From: Niastella vici
GTDB lineage: Bacteria; Bacteroidota; Bacteroidia; Chitinophagales; Chitinophagaceae
Reading direction: 5' to 3'
Assembly (NCBI RefSeq): GCF_002077945.1
Contig: NZ_LVYD01000087.1
Location: 1-35,099, forward strand
DNA length: 35,099 nucleotides
The first letter of the stretch is position 1, and every line of letters starts with the position of its first letter. Shown here in pieces: positions 8,336 through 17,817 of the stretch. The position numbers were made by a program, and so were the translations under genes. The notes under the pieces are model-generated. The model was given only the letters and a program-made list of their open reading frames with translations. It had not been told where the DNA came from and did no database searches.

Positions 8336-8481
8336 CGTAATCACCCGGCCAACCACAGGTATTAAGCTATACTGGCCGGCTATATTTGGTAAAAATTTAT
8401 TTTTAATCCAGATAACCACAAACTGCAGGGTTGCTGGGCATTGCCCAAAAGCTCAACAGTTTAATTTTTTAATATTGGTAA

Positions 8482-10022
8482 TTATGGTTCAGCAACGAGT
8501 TCCCTTTCAACAAGGACCTGGGACCAATTCTGCGGAAGCAGCTCTTTGATCCGGCTTGATGGGAACGTAGGCATGGCTGTGAGCACATACTTAAGCCATT
8601 CATATGCATTTACATCATGCAATTTGCAGGTCGCAAACAAAGAATATATAATGGCGGCGTTTTGAGCAGCATCGTGAGATCCGGCGAACAGAAAGTTATT
8701 TCGGCCAAGCGCTATCGGCCGGATGGTGTTCTCGATAAGATTAGTATCCATTAGCAGCATACCATCATGCAGGTACATGCCGAGTTGCTTTTCCCGCTCA
8801 GAAAAATAAGCCAGTGCTTTGCCAATCGGACTTCGAAGGGTGGTTAACCTGGGAATCTCATCTCGCACCCAAGCTGCTAACTCATCCAAGATTGGAACCG
8901 ATTTTTCCTGGCGGATTTCTTTGCGTTGATCAAAGCTGAAGTTTTGTTCTCTGCAGTAGCTCTCAATTCCGTATAATTTGCTATACAGCATTAAGGCATG
9001 TTCAGCTCGCTTTTTATCTGTGAACTTTGCTTCGTGGAATTTTCGGCAGGCATGCGCATTACAATTGACGTGTGTTACACCTTGAAGGCTTCCGTAATGC
9101 TTATAAACATTGTAGCCGTCTGTATGGAGATAACCTTTAAAATCTTGTAAAACCGGCCTGGCGTGTTTATTACCCCTGCCCCGTTGATATTCAAAAAACA
9201 CCAATTTGTCGACCGGATTACAATAGGACCACATGTAGCCGAAATGACTTTTCTTCCCTTTTCCCTTCTCTGTGTCGAGTACCGTGAAAGGTGTCTCATC
9301 GGACATCATGTAACCCGATGCAGCCTTCACAATGTTAGTTCGTAATGCATCGTAGGTGGCTGCAAGACTGCGGCAAGCACCATTGATCCAGTCGCCGATC
9401 GTGTTCTCAGAGAGAATAATACCATGCTGAGAGAACTTTTGCATTTGTCGGTAGATCGGCATGTGCCACATGTACTTTTCAGTTGTTGCATGTGCTTTGA
9501 GGGAAGGAGCGGCAAGGCTTTTATCCTTTTCTTCGGGAAGATTGGCAATGAAGAACTCGGTGGACCCATCCGGTTTACTTTGTTTATACTTATATCTTCT
9601 ATAAACAGTAGCAAACAATTTGGCCGGATCGTACTCCAATTGTTCAGTTTCGATCGTATCAAAATGCTCAGCATCTTCAGGAAGATTATCAGGATACATG
9701 TCGATATACTTTCGCTCAATGTGAGCAGGTATTTCGTTCCGGCCCGGATGCTTCTTTCTTTCCGATTTGAACTTTTGATAATCTCTAACAGAGAAGTGAC
9801 CTGTTCCTTTAATTCGCACGCCAGGGAGGCGAACTCTTCACAGGCAGTCTTAAGTGGAGTGATTTGCGCTTTTAATTGTTCTATAGCCTCATCTTTGGCT
9901 TTAACAATTTGATTATGTTGATACACCCGTAGTACCAGCTTCTGGTATTTTTCCTGTAGTTCCTGATGTTCGGGTGTAATATGCAAAGCGAGTATTGTTG
10001 ATGTTGTTCTATTTAAAAACAA
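8482..10022 (-). pseudogene. tnpC: IS66 transposase TnpC (copy B), internal deletion and frameshift
   Basis: The N-terminal coiled-coil part runs in one frame from TTG at 10022 to residue 83 (EQVTSLLEIIK). The rest continues in another frame from about 9774 (KFKSERKKHPGRNEIPAH) to the stop at 8482. Compared with copy A, about 190 bp (63 codons plus one base, around residues 84-146) is missing at A-rich microhomology, which also shifts the frame. The catalytic core remains readable, with SDETPF, HTDGYNVYK and NLIENTIRPIALGRNN. The gene cannot give a full-length protein, though the core could be translated separately from an internal start. Confidence 0.9.
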
Positions 10023-10081
10023 CTCAACAATACGTGACGACTAAACGATATATTATTTAAGTTATTCACATATATTAGTAG

Positions 10082-10462
10082 TCACATTGATGAACCAAGC
10101 AATGGCTCATACTTATCAGCTTTCACATATCCACCCTCTTCCAAGGTCATACCACTCAGCATATACATGATCTGTTCGGCACTCATCCTGTAGCTAGCCT
10201 GATCACCAACGATGGCCGGCAGTTGGAAGGAGCCTTCATCCAATCTTCGATAGAAAATACTAAAACCCTTCTGCTCATAAACAAACACCTTTATCATAGT
10301 ACGACTCCGGTTAAGAAAGATAAACACATCTCCAGTGATAATGTCCTTATCCAGCTCTGTCCAGATCAGGGCCGCTAATCCATCAAAACTGCGGCTCATC
10401 TTCACCGGCTTGCGGTACAGGTAATAGTTGACCGTATCGCGGATGGCTAACAGCTTACTCAT
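10082..10462 (-). CDS. tnpB: IS66 accessory protein TnpB (copy B)
   Basis: This 126-residue IS66 Orf2 has VNYYLYRKPVKMSRSFDGL, DVFIFLNRSRTMIKVF and FSIFYRRLDEGSFQLP. It is the same length as TnpB of copies A and C and has no lesions. It overlaps the tnpA stop by 4 bases. It would act as an accessory factor with a TnpC supplied from elsewhere, as its own tnpC is broken. Confidence 0.92.
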   Translation of the reverse strand: MSKLLAIRDTVNYYLYRKPVKMSRSFDGLAALIWTELDKDIITGDVFIFLNRSRTMIKVFVYEQKGFSIFYRRLDEGSFQLPAIVGDQASYRMSAEQIMYMLSGMTLEEGGYVKADKYEPLLGSSM

Positions 10463-10800
10463 GATACAAGTGCTTTTAAATATTCAGCAGACACCTCTTT
10501 ATAGAGCTTTATATTCCCAACTTCCGCAAAAAGTTGCGGATGGCCATGAATCAGTGTAGGAACTATTTCTATGCTGGCAAAGCCCCCTGGTGCTACAGGA
10601 AGATCTTTTGGTTCCTCCGCACCCTTACTCCGGTAACGCTTTAGCCAACCATAGAACGTCTGTTCTACTAAATCATACATCTCGCAATACTCCTTTACCG
10701 TGAGCCCGCTTTGCTCCTGTTCATTCAAGAGCCGTTGTATTTCTTCTTCTGACCGGCGCACGATTGACTTGCTACCAGCCATTTGCTGAATTTGTTCCAT
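10459..10800 (-). CDS. tnpA: IS66 accessory protein TnpA (copy B)
   Basis: This 113-residue IS66 Orf1 has the helix-turn-helix LTVKEYCEMYDLVEQTFYGW and the terminal FAEVGNIKLYKEVSAEYLKAL. The ATG at 10800 (MEQIQQ) is preferred over the in-frame upstream TTG at 10818 because MEQ is the shared start of the copies. The upstream leader carries GCTATT-N4-AATAGC (10827-10842) and GCTCTTTGA, the conserved IS66 leader of this window. Confidence 0.9.
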   Translation of the reverse strand: MEQIQQMAGSKSIVRRSEEEIQRLLNEQEQSGLTVKEYCEMYDLVEQTFYGWLKRYRSKGAEEPKDLPVAPGGFASIEIVPTLIHGHPQLFAEVGNIKLYKEVSAEYLKALVS

Positions 10801-10876
10801 AATAAGCCAATATGTCAAAGAGCGAAGCTATTCTTTAATAGCAATTATTTGGACTTGTAGTTGCTCGGGCGTTTAC

Positions 10877-10884
10877 TAACGGAA
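10877..10884. repeat. 8-bp target duplication, right copy (IS66 copy B)
   Basis: TAACGGAA directly follows the right end of copy B and matches 8328-8335. Confidence 0.85.
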
Positions 10885-11033
10885 AGGCCGCTACAGGCAT
10901 TAGCGCTATACTCCTAGCATTCTTTTGACCTGAGCTCCGTTAAAAGCTTAACTTAAAAAAGACCGAAATCTTTTGCTTTTCCAAATTGTATGAAACAAAG
11001 TATCGGGCTTAGCATATAAAAATCTCACTAACC

Positions 11034-12419
11034 TTATAGACCCCAAATTGCCCCTTGTTCTAAATAAGTAGGCACTCCCTCCTTCATATTTTGTAATATT
11101 TTTTTATACCCATCTATTGAAGCTTTAAGAAAGCTATATCTTTTAGAGTCTGAAATTATTCTTTCGAGGGCATCTTCCTCTTGTTTAATTGCAGCCTTGC
11201 TTTTTCCCAATTTGTATAACAGATTTGCCCTGGTATCCATATTGGGACCTACATTAAAAGAAGATGAGTCAATCAATTGGAGAGAATGAGATGACCATTC
11301 CAAGGCCTTCTTTAAATCGGCTTTGCTATTACTGTATAAAAATATTTCCCAAGCATAATCATTTAGAAAAGAAGCACTATTATAACTTGATAATCCTTGC
11401 TGTTTTTCCATTTGCACTTTTTGCACCAAATATTTGGCATAGTTCTGCCAATCCTTTCTTGATTTATAAAAATTAATCCGTTCATTTAGCACCGTCCTTT
11501 CTGCATAATTGCGACTGTATTTTACCTGAATTTGGTCTGAAATTTTCTGCCAAACAAGTTCGTTGTCACTTTTTATTCCATTGATGGCCGGGATTATCTC
11601 TTCTTTAGTTATGACATAGTCTACTATCTGCTGTGAATAACCAGGCTTCCCAAAAAGCGAATCCATTTTTTTTGACTGCTGCAGATATAAAAGAAATAAT
11701 TTGTCATCTGACCGAAGAATCTCAGACGAGAAATCACAAATAAAACGCTGGTTTTCTTTTCTAAAATAGTTTTGCTGATCTTTGTCCAAGTATTCTGTCA
11801 TATAAGTCCGCATTATTCGTATCGATAGTTCTTTCTCCCCAACAGAACGTGCCATTTGAGCCAAGGCAGGCATTTGTGCATATTTCAATTTACTTTTATT
11901 GTATTGCTCCACTAGCCTATAATACTGTTTAGTTGTATCGGTAGCATCTTCTATCAGAGCAATAAACTGTTTTACATTTTTACCTCCAACATCTTTATGA
12001 ACGATTTTACCGTTTGGTGCAAAGATTAAAAAAGTTGGCATGGCATTAACTGAGTATTCTTTCTCAAATGTTTTTACGACTGAGTACCATTTCTTAGTTT
12101 CCTCGTCATCATTTTTGGTTGAATCCATCTGCATCCTTACACATATAAAACCTGACTTCATCAATTGTCCAACAGTATCATTGGGATAAACCTGTTTATC
12201 CATAACCTTACAAGGTCGACACCATGTAGCAAAACAATCCATAAAAATGTATTTGTTCTGATCATGAGCTTGTTTGATTATTTGATTCCAAGTCAATCCA
12301 GAAACCCATTGAATTCCACCATTTGAAATACTTTGATTGTTTTTGTTTAGCCTTGCTTCAACTGTAAAAAATAATAGAGTAAGAGATGACATAACAAGGA
12401 TCCGAATCATATACATCAT
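11034..12419 (-). CDS. Exported thioredoxin-like protein with long helical C-terminus
   Basis: From the ATG at 12419 the protein has 461 residues and a hydrophobic export signal (MIRILVMSSLTLLFFTVEA). A thioredoxin fold of about 130 residues follows, with the redox motif W-C67-R-P-C70-K and the cis-Pro region (NAMPTFLIFAPNGKIV). The remaining 300 or so residues are helical and look TPR-like. It probably reduces or isomerises disulfides, or acts as a redox partner, in the periplasm. Such proteins often accompany SusCD operons in this group of bacteria. The frame is open further upstream to a TTG at 12491 (adding another hydrophobic stretch), which would shorten the gap to susD to 41 bases, so the start is uncertain. 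Confidence 0.85.
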   Translation of the reverse strand: MMYMIRILVMSSLTLLFFTVEARLNKNNQSISNGGIQWVSGLTWNQIIKQAHDQNKYIFMDCFATWCRPCKVMDKQVYPNDTVGQLMKSGFICVRMQMDSTKNDDEETKKWYSVVKTFEKEYSVNAMPTFLIFAPNGKIVHKDVGGKNVKQFIALIEDATDTTKQYYRLVEQYNKSKLKYAQMPALAQMARSVGEKELSIRIMRTYMTEYLDKDQQNYFRKENQRFICDFSSEILRSDDKLFLLYLQQSKKMDSLFGKPGYSQQIVDYVITKEEIIPAINGIKSDNELVWQKISDQIQVKYSRNYAERTVLNERINFYKSRKDWQNYAKYLVQKVQMEKQQGLSSYNSASFLNDYAWEIFLYSNSKADLKKALEWSSHSLQLIDSSSFNVGPNMDTRANLLYKLGKSKAAIKQEEDALERIISDSKRYSFLKASIDGYKKILQNMKEGVPTYLEQGAIWGL

Positions 12420-12532
12420 TTGTTCTTGTTTACTTGTTGTTTCAATACTCATCAAAAGGAATATTGCAATGATTATTCTATTAAAGGACAATAGTGCATA
12501 CTAATATAATTGCACTTGATGCACCTAATTTT

Positions 12533-13987
12533 TTAATAACCTGTTGTTTGAATCATATAGGGATTATTAAGCAACTCATTCAATTGAACGGGATACAATT
12601 GTTTATAACTACTCCAATTTCCACCTTTTATTCGTGTAACTGTATTCATAACTACATCTACCTTTCCTGTGCGCTTCAAATCCAACCATCGATGTCCCAA
12701 TTCCGTAAATAACTCTACTTGTCGCTCATTTAAAATGGCGGCTAATAAAGACGACTTATCGTTCGCTGTCGTATTACTTAAGCCTGCACGTCTTCGAATG
12801 ACATTCAAATCGGATTGTGCGCCTGTTATATTACCTTGCTGTGCCCTTGCTTCAGCTCTGATAAGATATTGCTCCCCTAAACGCAAAAGCATGGTGTATT
12901 CAGTAGGAGTAACACCAGTACCTTGAGTAACGTTTTTATACTTGTAGGGGTAGTAATAGGTTCCAGTCACATCATTATAAACATTAACCCAGTTCCCATT
13001 TGTTCTTCGTTGGTCGCCTGTTTCAAAACTATTTATGAGGGTGTCGCTAAGATAAACAGGATGCTGAAAGTTTAACCCTACAGGAGGAACAGACAGCACG
13101 AAAGAATAAGCATCAGCAGTATTAGTAATTGTCCCGGTTGTAACCGGTTGCAACTGCCAAATTGCCTCCTTACTGTTTTTTAAAAACACTTTGTTTAATG
13201 GTACTGTATCGTAAACAGCGGTATTGCTAATAACTCCTGTAGCTTGTGCTTCAGCATCTGTCCACTTGCTTGTATATAGATAAGTTCTTGCTAACAGTGC
13301 TGTTGCGGCAGCCTTACATGGCCTTACTCTTTCTGCGGAAGATGAATAGAGCGTTAAAGCATCTGATTTTACATAACCGTCAGTCAACAGATTCTGGGCG
13401 GCTTGTAAATCAGCAGTAATCTGATTATATACGACCGACGTTGGGGTCCTCGATAATGAGGCATTAATTTTATAATCTGTTGAAAGTACTAATGGGATAT
13501 CACCATATAGATTTACCAAATAGAAATAAAAATAAGCACGAAGAAACTTAGCTTCACCCAATAGCTGGTTTTTTACCGCTGGAGTTAAAGAGACCGAGCT
13601 TTCTAATCCACCAATTGCTGCATTACACGTATAAATATAGGGATAGATATTCATCCAAAAGTCACCTCCAGCCGTAGTTGCCGAAAGTTCATTTTTATAG
13701 TATGCAATTTGACTTATGGATGTCGTTCCTTTCCACAGCGTGAGTTCATCAGCTGATAGGCCGGCCCACATAGAAACAGTAGGTATCGTTGCTGTAGAAC
13801 CGTAGTTATTAGTGCTCATTTGAGTATATAGACCATTTAAAACTGCTATGGATGTAACATCAGAATTGTAAACACTATTTGCAGTTATTACATTATTTGG
13901 TGCTTTGACGTCCACCAATTTTTTGCAACCACAATCTAAAATGGTTAGCCAAGTGAATAAAATCACTGCAATTAAAGACCTACTCAT
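12533..13987 (-). CDS. susD: SusD/RagB family nutrient-binding lipoprotein
   Basis: This 484-residue outer-membrane lipoprotein has a signal peptide ending in an LDCGC lipobox-like motif (C21 the likely lipidated residue). The body has SusD-type features: the early NVITANSVYNSD segment, the TPR-helix FLRAYFYFYLVNLYGDIPLV, and the C-terminal block with LRLGEQYLIRAEARAQQ, RRRAGL, ERQVELFTELGHRWLDLKRTG. SusD proteins cap the SusC channel and bind the ligand. It starts 33 bases after the susC stop in the same operon. The ligand, glycan or peptide, cannot be read from sequence. The thioredoxin and amidohydrolase neighbours, with no glycoside hydrolase, lean towards a non-glycan substrate. Confidence 0.95.
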   Translation of the reverse strand: MSRSLIAVILFTWLTILDCGCKKLVDVKAPNNVITANSVYNSDVTSIAVLNGLYTQMSTNNYGSTATIPTVSMWAGLSADELTLWKGTTSISQIAYYKNELSATTAGGDFWMNIYPYIYTCNAAIGGLESSVSLTPAVKNQLLGEAKFLRAYFYFYLVNLYGDIPLVLSTDYKINASLSRTPTSVVYNQITADLQAAQNLLTDGYVKSDALTLYSSSAERVRPCKAAATALLARTYLYTSKWTDAEAQATGVISNTAVYDTVPLNKVFLKNSKEAIWQLQPVTTGTITNTADAYSFVLSVPPVGLNFQHPVYLSDTLINSFETGDQRRTNGNWVNVYNDVTGTYYYPYKYKNVTQGTGVTPTEYTMLLRLGEQYLIRAEARAQQGNITGAQSDLNVIRRRAGLSNTTANDKSSLLAAILNERQVELFTELGHRWLDLKRTGKVDVVMNTVTRIKGGNWSSYKQLYPVQLNELLNNPYMIQTTGY

Positions 13988-14020
13988 ATAAAGATTTCGT
14001 TTATTAGGTTATAAATGCTT

Positions 14021-17000
14021 TTAAAAACTCAATTTCAGACCTGCGCTATATATTTTTAGTGGCGCGAGTGAAACGAATGAGTGGGTTTCCGGTTCTATCC
14101 CTCCAAAGCTGGTTATCGTCAGTAAGTTCTGCCCTGCTAAGAAAATATTACAATGCTTTATCCTAAGTCTCTTCATTACTCCGCTACTCAGGTCATAGGA
14201 GATAGAAATGTTCTTCAAACGTATATATGATGCATTTACATAAGCCGCATCACTGAAGTTTGCCTTGTTATATGGATTATATGCTTTTGAAAAGTTTTCA
14301 CTGTAAAGTTGAACCGATGTATTATCTCCTGGTTTCTGCCAATGATTAAGCACTGATAAAGGTTGGTTTACTCTATCCATACCAGGAGGAAGAGCACCCA
14401 TCCCAAAACGATATGCATCCTTTTGGGTTTGGCTAATAAATTGAAATAAAGCATCCAAATGGAACTGTTTGTACCGTATATTGTTTTGAAATCCGCCATA
14501 AAATTTCGGATCGACGTTTATCAATTTGGTGGGATCATTAAGAATATCTGGGTTATTTGTAACCAGCCCATTAGCAGCAGCAAATGTATAGAGACCGGTA
14601 GTTGGATCTACTCCCAAGAAAATAGACGCCTTGTTGATTGAAACTGGTTGCCCAATGACTAAACTATTTTTATAGCTCGAAGTCTCAAGGTTGGGGAATG
14701 AAATAAGTTTGTTACGAGGAATAGTTAGATTGATGTTGGTAGTCCATTCAATTGTTTTTCCTTTTAAATTTGTGCTGATGACAGAGAGTTCCCATGTAGT
14801 ATTCTGAACAGTTGCGGGGAAATTTCTGTCAATACTTGAAAATCCTGTAATAATGGGTAATGTATAAGAAAGAAGCTGATTCGAAGATCGGTTACGTCCA
14901 TATACAGCACTTAATGCAATTCTATCATTAATAAAGCTCAGATCTAGCCCAACTGATAATTTACGTGTTTCTTCCCATTGTAGATAAGGATTAGTAATAC
15001 GGTTTGTGTTAATACTACTTCCTCCTTGATAAGGTACTGCAGGATTATTAGAAATATATCTTTCTAAAAAACTGTAGTCCCCTATCTGATCATTTCCGGT
15101 AGTGCCATAGCTCGCTTTTAATTTACCAAAACTCAAAAATCTTAGACTCTTTTGAAAGAATTTTTCTTCGCTAAATATCCATGCAGCTCCTGCTGAAGCG
15201 AAGTTGTGAAACCTATTTTCATCACCAAATCGACTGCTACCGTCTCGTCGAGCAGTTAGATTTATAATATATTTATCTTTCCAGGTATAATTTAATCTCC
15301 CGAAAGCCGCACTATATTTATACACTGCATTAGTAGTTGCGCCAATGACAATCGTTGTTGCTGAAGCCAAATCTCTTAATCCATCAGTAGCGAATCCAAC
15401 ACCCGTAATCCGTTGGCCGTCATTATTATTCTGCTGAATTGTGGCACCAATTAAAGCATCAAAATTTCCTTTCCCAAAAGTCTTTTTATAGTTTATTTGT
15501 GGTTCAATATTGAATATTTTGATTACGCCATTTGAATAAACTGCATTTCTTTTATAATTGGCGCGACGTTCAGGCCTCTGTGATGGAGTAAGATCTGTAG
15601 CAAATTCATCAGTCGTTAATTTTGTATATCCAAAGCGGCTACTAATATCAAGCCCTTTTAAGAGATTATAGCTAAGTATAGCACTGCTAATTAAGTTATC
15701 AGTTTTGTTTTGATAAATTTTATATTTCTGGGCAAGAGGATTATCCCAGGATGAATTTCCTACAAGATTAGGCGCCCAATTTAGCGTTCCATCATCTTTA
15801 TATAATGCCGGAGCATTGGGAGGAAGAGTATATGCTAAACCAGTGTAATCATTCCTTGGTAATTGATTATTATCTACCATATAGCTTCCAGTAAGAACGA
15901 GTCGGAACTTTTTGTTAGAAGATGTGGAATTAATATTAAAATGTAAAGTTCCTTTTTGATCGCTAAAATTTCCAGGGAAAACAGTTGTTTCCCTTTGATA
16001 AGTTCCTCCCACTAAATATTGTATGGAGGCATTTCCCCCAGAAACAGAACTATTGATATTGGTATATTTCGCAGTTCCTCCGATCAATGTTTTCACCCAA
16101 TCGGTATTACGGTTTTGATCCCACAAGCCATTAATGTCGTAATCGGAGCCCGTAGGACTTATAGAAACGTTATCATTCGCAAATGCTTCCTTTCGCATTT
16201 CCACATACTGCTCTGTATTCATTACATTCATACTCCTTGTCACTTTGCCCCAGCCTTGTTGCAGGTTAATATCAACCTTTGCGGGTCCCACTTTGCCGCT
16301 CTTAGTAGTAATTAAAATAGCACCGTTGGCAGCTCGTGAGCCGTAAATTGAAGTAGCATCTGCATCTTTGAGCACTTCTATACTCTCAATATCCGATGGA
16401 TTGATATAACTTAACGGATTACCATTTCCCCCAGGTGAATAAAATGAAGAACCAGATCCGCCTAAAATAGCACTCACTTGAGTTGTTGCAGTTGTAGCAA
16501 GCATTTGGGATGGGTAGGGTACGCCATCTATAACATACAATGGATCACTTCCACCAGCAATACTATTCAATCCCTGAATACGCACTGTAACGCCAGCACC
16601 AGGAACTCCGCTAGCTTGTGTTATAAATAATCCCGGCACTCTTCCCTGCAAAGCTAAAAGCGGGTTTAAGACTGGTTGTTGTTCAATTTCTTTGGAGGTT
16701 ACTTTACTTACATTTCCGGTGCTAAATTTTTTCTTTTCAGTATAGTACCCCTTATTTATAACCACCTCCTGCATTGAGGTGATCTTAGTCTGTAAAGCAA
16801 CATCAAGAAAATTTTTTCCACTTACTTTAACTTCGTGGGCTTCCATATTGACACTTGAAAAAACCAATGTGGCGTTTTCTTCAACCGATTTTAAAAAAAA
16901 CTCACCGTTTGAGTTTGTGGTTGTTCCAATTGAAGTTCCTTTTACTGTGACAGTCACCCCATCCACAGGATCATTATTTTCGTTTACCACTCGTCCTTTT

Positions 17001-17440
17001 ATGTCTATTAGTGGGTTTTGAATTGCTGATGTCTTTTGCTCCTTATCAACCTTTTCTTTTTTCGGCCCCAAGGTGATTGTCTTGCCCGAAATGGAGTAGG
17101 AAAATGGTTGGTCCTTAAAGCATAATTCCAACACCTGGTTAAGAGGCAAACCATTTGCTACAATGGTCACCTTTTTTGCCTTCTCCAACCATTGCCTTTC
17201 GACAAAGAAAGTGTAATCTGTCTGGCGTTCAATTTCTTTGAACACCTTCTGTATAGGCGCATCCTTTAAGGATAGCGTGATGGTTTGGCTTACTCCCCAG
17301 GCGCTTACATGGAGACAAGCTGCTAATAATAAAATCGCTGTCAGTTTCATGACTCTTACCGCATGGCGGTATTTTGTGAAAAGCATAGTTAGTTTTGGCA
17401 CAGCCATAGCAATGGCTTTGCGAGTAGCAAATACTTGCAT
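14021..17440 (-). CDS. susC: SusC/RagA family TonB-dependent transporter with STN signalling domain
   Basis: This 1139-residue outer-membrane receptor has a signal segment at about 31-50 (MKLTAILLLAACLHVSAWG) after a basic extension. An STN (secretin/TonB short N-terminal) domain at about 52-125 is followed by a carboxypeptidase-like regulatory domain at 145-220 (IKGRVVNENNDPVDGVTVTV). The TonB-box-like MQEVVINKGYY comes next, then a plug domain with the SusC hallmark GSDPLYVIDGVPY (297-309), and a beta barrel ending in the aromatic-tailed GLKLSF. The STN domain implies signalling through FecR to a sigma factor, and those genes lie directly upstream. The ATG at 17440 has a short AAAGG before it. 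Family-typical length; no lesions seen. Confidence 0.95.
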   Translation of the reverse strand: MQVFATRKAIAMAVPKLTMLFTKYRHAVRVMKLTAILLLAACLHVSAWGVSQTITLSLKDAPIQKVFKEIERQTDYTFFVERQWLEKAKKVTIVANGLPLNQVLELCFKDQPFSYSISGKTITLGPKKEKVDKEQKTSAIQNPLIDIKGRVVNENNDPVDGVTVTVKGTSIGTTTNSNGEFFLKSVEENATLVFSSVNMEAHEVKVSGKNFLDVALQTKITSMQEVVINKGYYTEKKKFSTGNVSKVTSKEIEQQPVLNPLLALQGRVPGLFITQASGVPGAGVTVRIQGLNSIAGGSDPLYVIDGVPYPSQMLATTATTQVSAILGGSGSSFYSPGGNGNPLSYINPSDIESIEVLKDADATSIYGSRAANGAILITTKSGKVGPAKVDINLQQGWGKVTRSMNVMNTEQYVEMRKEAFANDNVSISPTGSDYDINGLWDQNRNTDWVKTLIGGTAKYTNINSSVSGGNASIQYLVGGTYQRETTVFPGNFSDQKGTLHFNINSTSSNKKFRLVLTGSYMVDNNQLPRNDYTGLAYTLPPNAPALYKDDGTLNWAPNLVGNSSWDNPLAQKYKIYQNKTDNLISSAILSYNLLKGLDISSRFGYTKLTTDEFATDLTPSQRPERRANYKRNAVYSNGVIKIFNIEPQINYKKTFGKGNFDALIGATIQQNNNDGQRITGVGFATDGLRDLASATTIVIGATTNAVYKYSAAFGRLNYTWKDKYIINLTARRDGSSRFGDENRFHNFASAGAAWIFSEEKFFQKSLRFLSFGKLKASYGTTGNDQIGDYSFLERYISNNPAVPYQGGSSINTNRITNPYLQWEETRKLSVGLDLSFINDRIALSAVYGRNRSSNQLLSYTLPIITGFSSIDRNFPATVQNTTWELSVISTNLKGKTIEWTTNINLTIPRNKLISFPNLETSSYKNSLVIGQPVSINKASIFLGVDPTTGLYTFAAANGLVTNNPDILNDPTKLINVDPKFYGGFQNNIRYKQFHLDALFQFISQTQKDAYRFGMGALPPGMDRVNQPLSVLNHWQKPGDNTSVQLYSENFSKAYNPYNKANFSDAAYVNASYIRLKNISISYDLSSGVMKRLRIKHCNIFLAGQNLLTITSFGGIEPETHSFVSLAPLKIYSAGLKLSF

Positions 17441-17460
17441 ACCTTTGATTTGAGGTTAAA

Positions 17461-17817
17461 AATTGACAATTCACCGTTGTTTTTGGTTAACCTGTAACCG
17501 GGGTGACGTAAACACTCCGGTTTTATTTTTCATGCTGGTAGCAGAAAATCGTTAACGCTAGTAGGTGCGGTTCAATGATTAACGGCAAGTATAGAGAGCG
17601 GTGGCGTAATTTTATTTGCCATGGAAGGATAACTACGGAATAATGGGAAACGGTGATAATGCCGAAAGCGCCTAAACTGTAAAACCAATGCTTTTTTGCA
17701 TTACTTCATACTCATCAGAGTAAACAACTTTTAGTTCTTTTACCAATTACCAAAATGATGTATCCATAGGCATAAGATTATTTTAATTTTAGCTACATGA
17801 TTGAAATGCTTGCGTGG
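17461..17817. promoter_or_regulatory. Long leader/promoter region of susC with GC hairpin
   Basis: This gene-free gap lies between the second sigma-factor gene and susC. It holds a strong hairpin: AACCGGGGTG (17496-17505), a 7-nt loop, then CACTCCGGTT (17513-17522), a 10-bp stem with one G-T pair, followed by TTTTATTTTT on the plus strand. As a terminator it would act on plus-strand (antisense) transcripts. Read in the susC direction it forms a leader hairpin 55-80 bases before the start codon. No convincing Bacteroidota -7 element was identified in the rest. Confidence 0.45.

Larger units (their letters stand above)
8336..10876 (-). mobile_element. IS66-family insertion sequence copy B, tnpC defective
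   Basis: This minus-strand element of about 2.54 kb has ends GTAATCACCCGGCC (from 8337) and, inverted at 10876-10863, GTAAACGCCCGAGC. Over 23 bases the two ends match at 17 positions. TAACGGAA duplications flank it exactly when one extra base (C8336) is allowed on the tnpC side, the same asymmetry as in copy A. tnpA and tnpB are intact; tnpC has an internal deletion with frameshift. It sits between the thioredoxin-like and amidohydrolase genes. The pre-insertion gap there would have been about 400 bases. Confidence 0.9.

Noticed and set aside
9424..9912. A 162-codon plus-strand frame opposite copy B tnpC
   Set aside because: Antisense shadow of the IS66 transposase gene with no family match.
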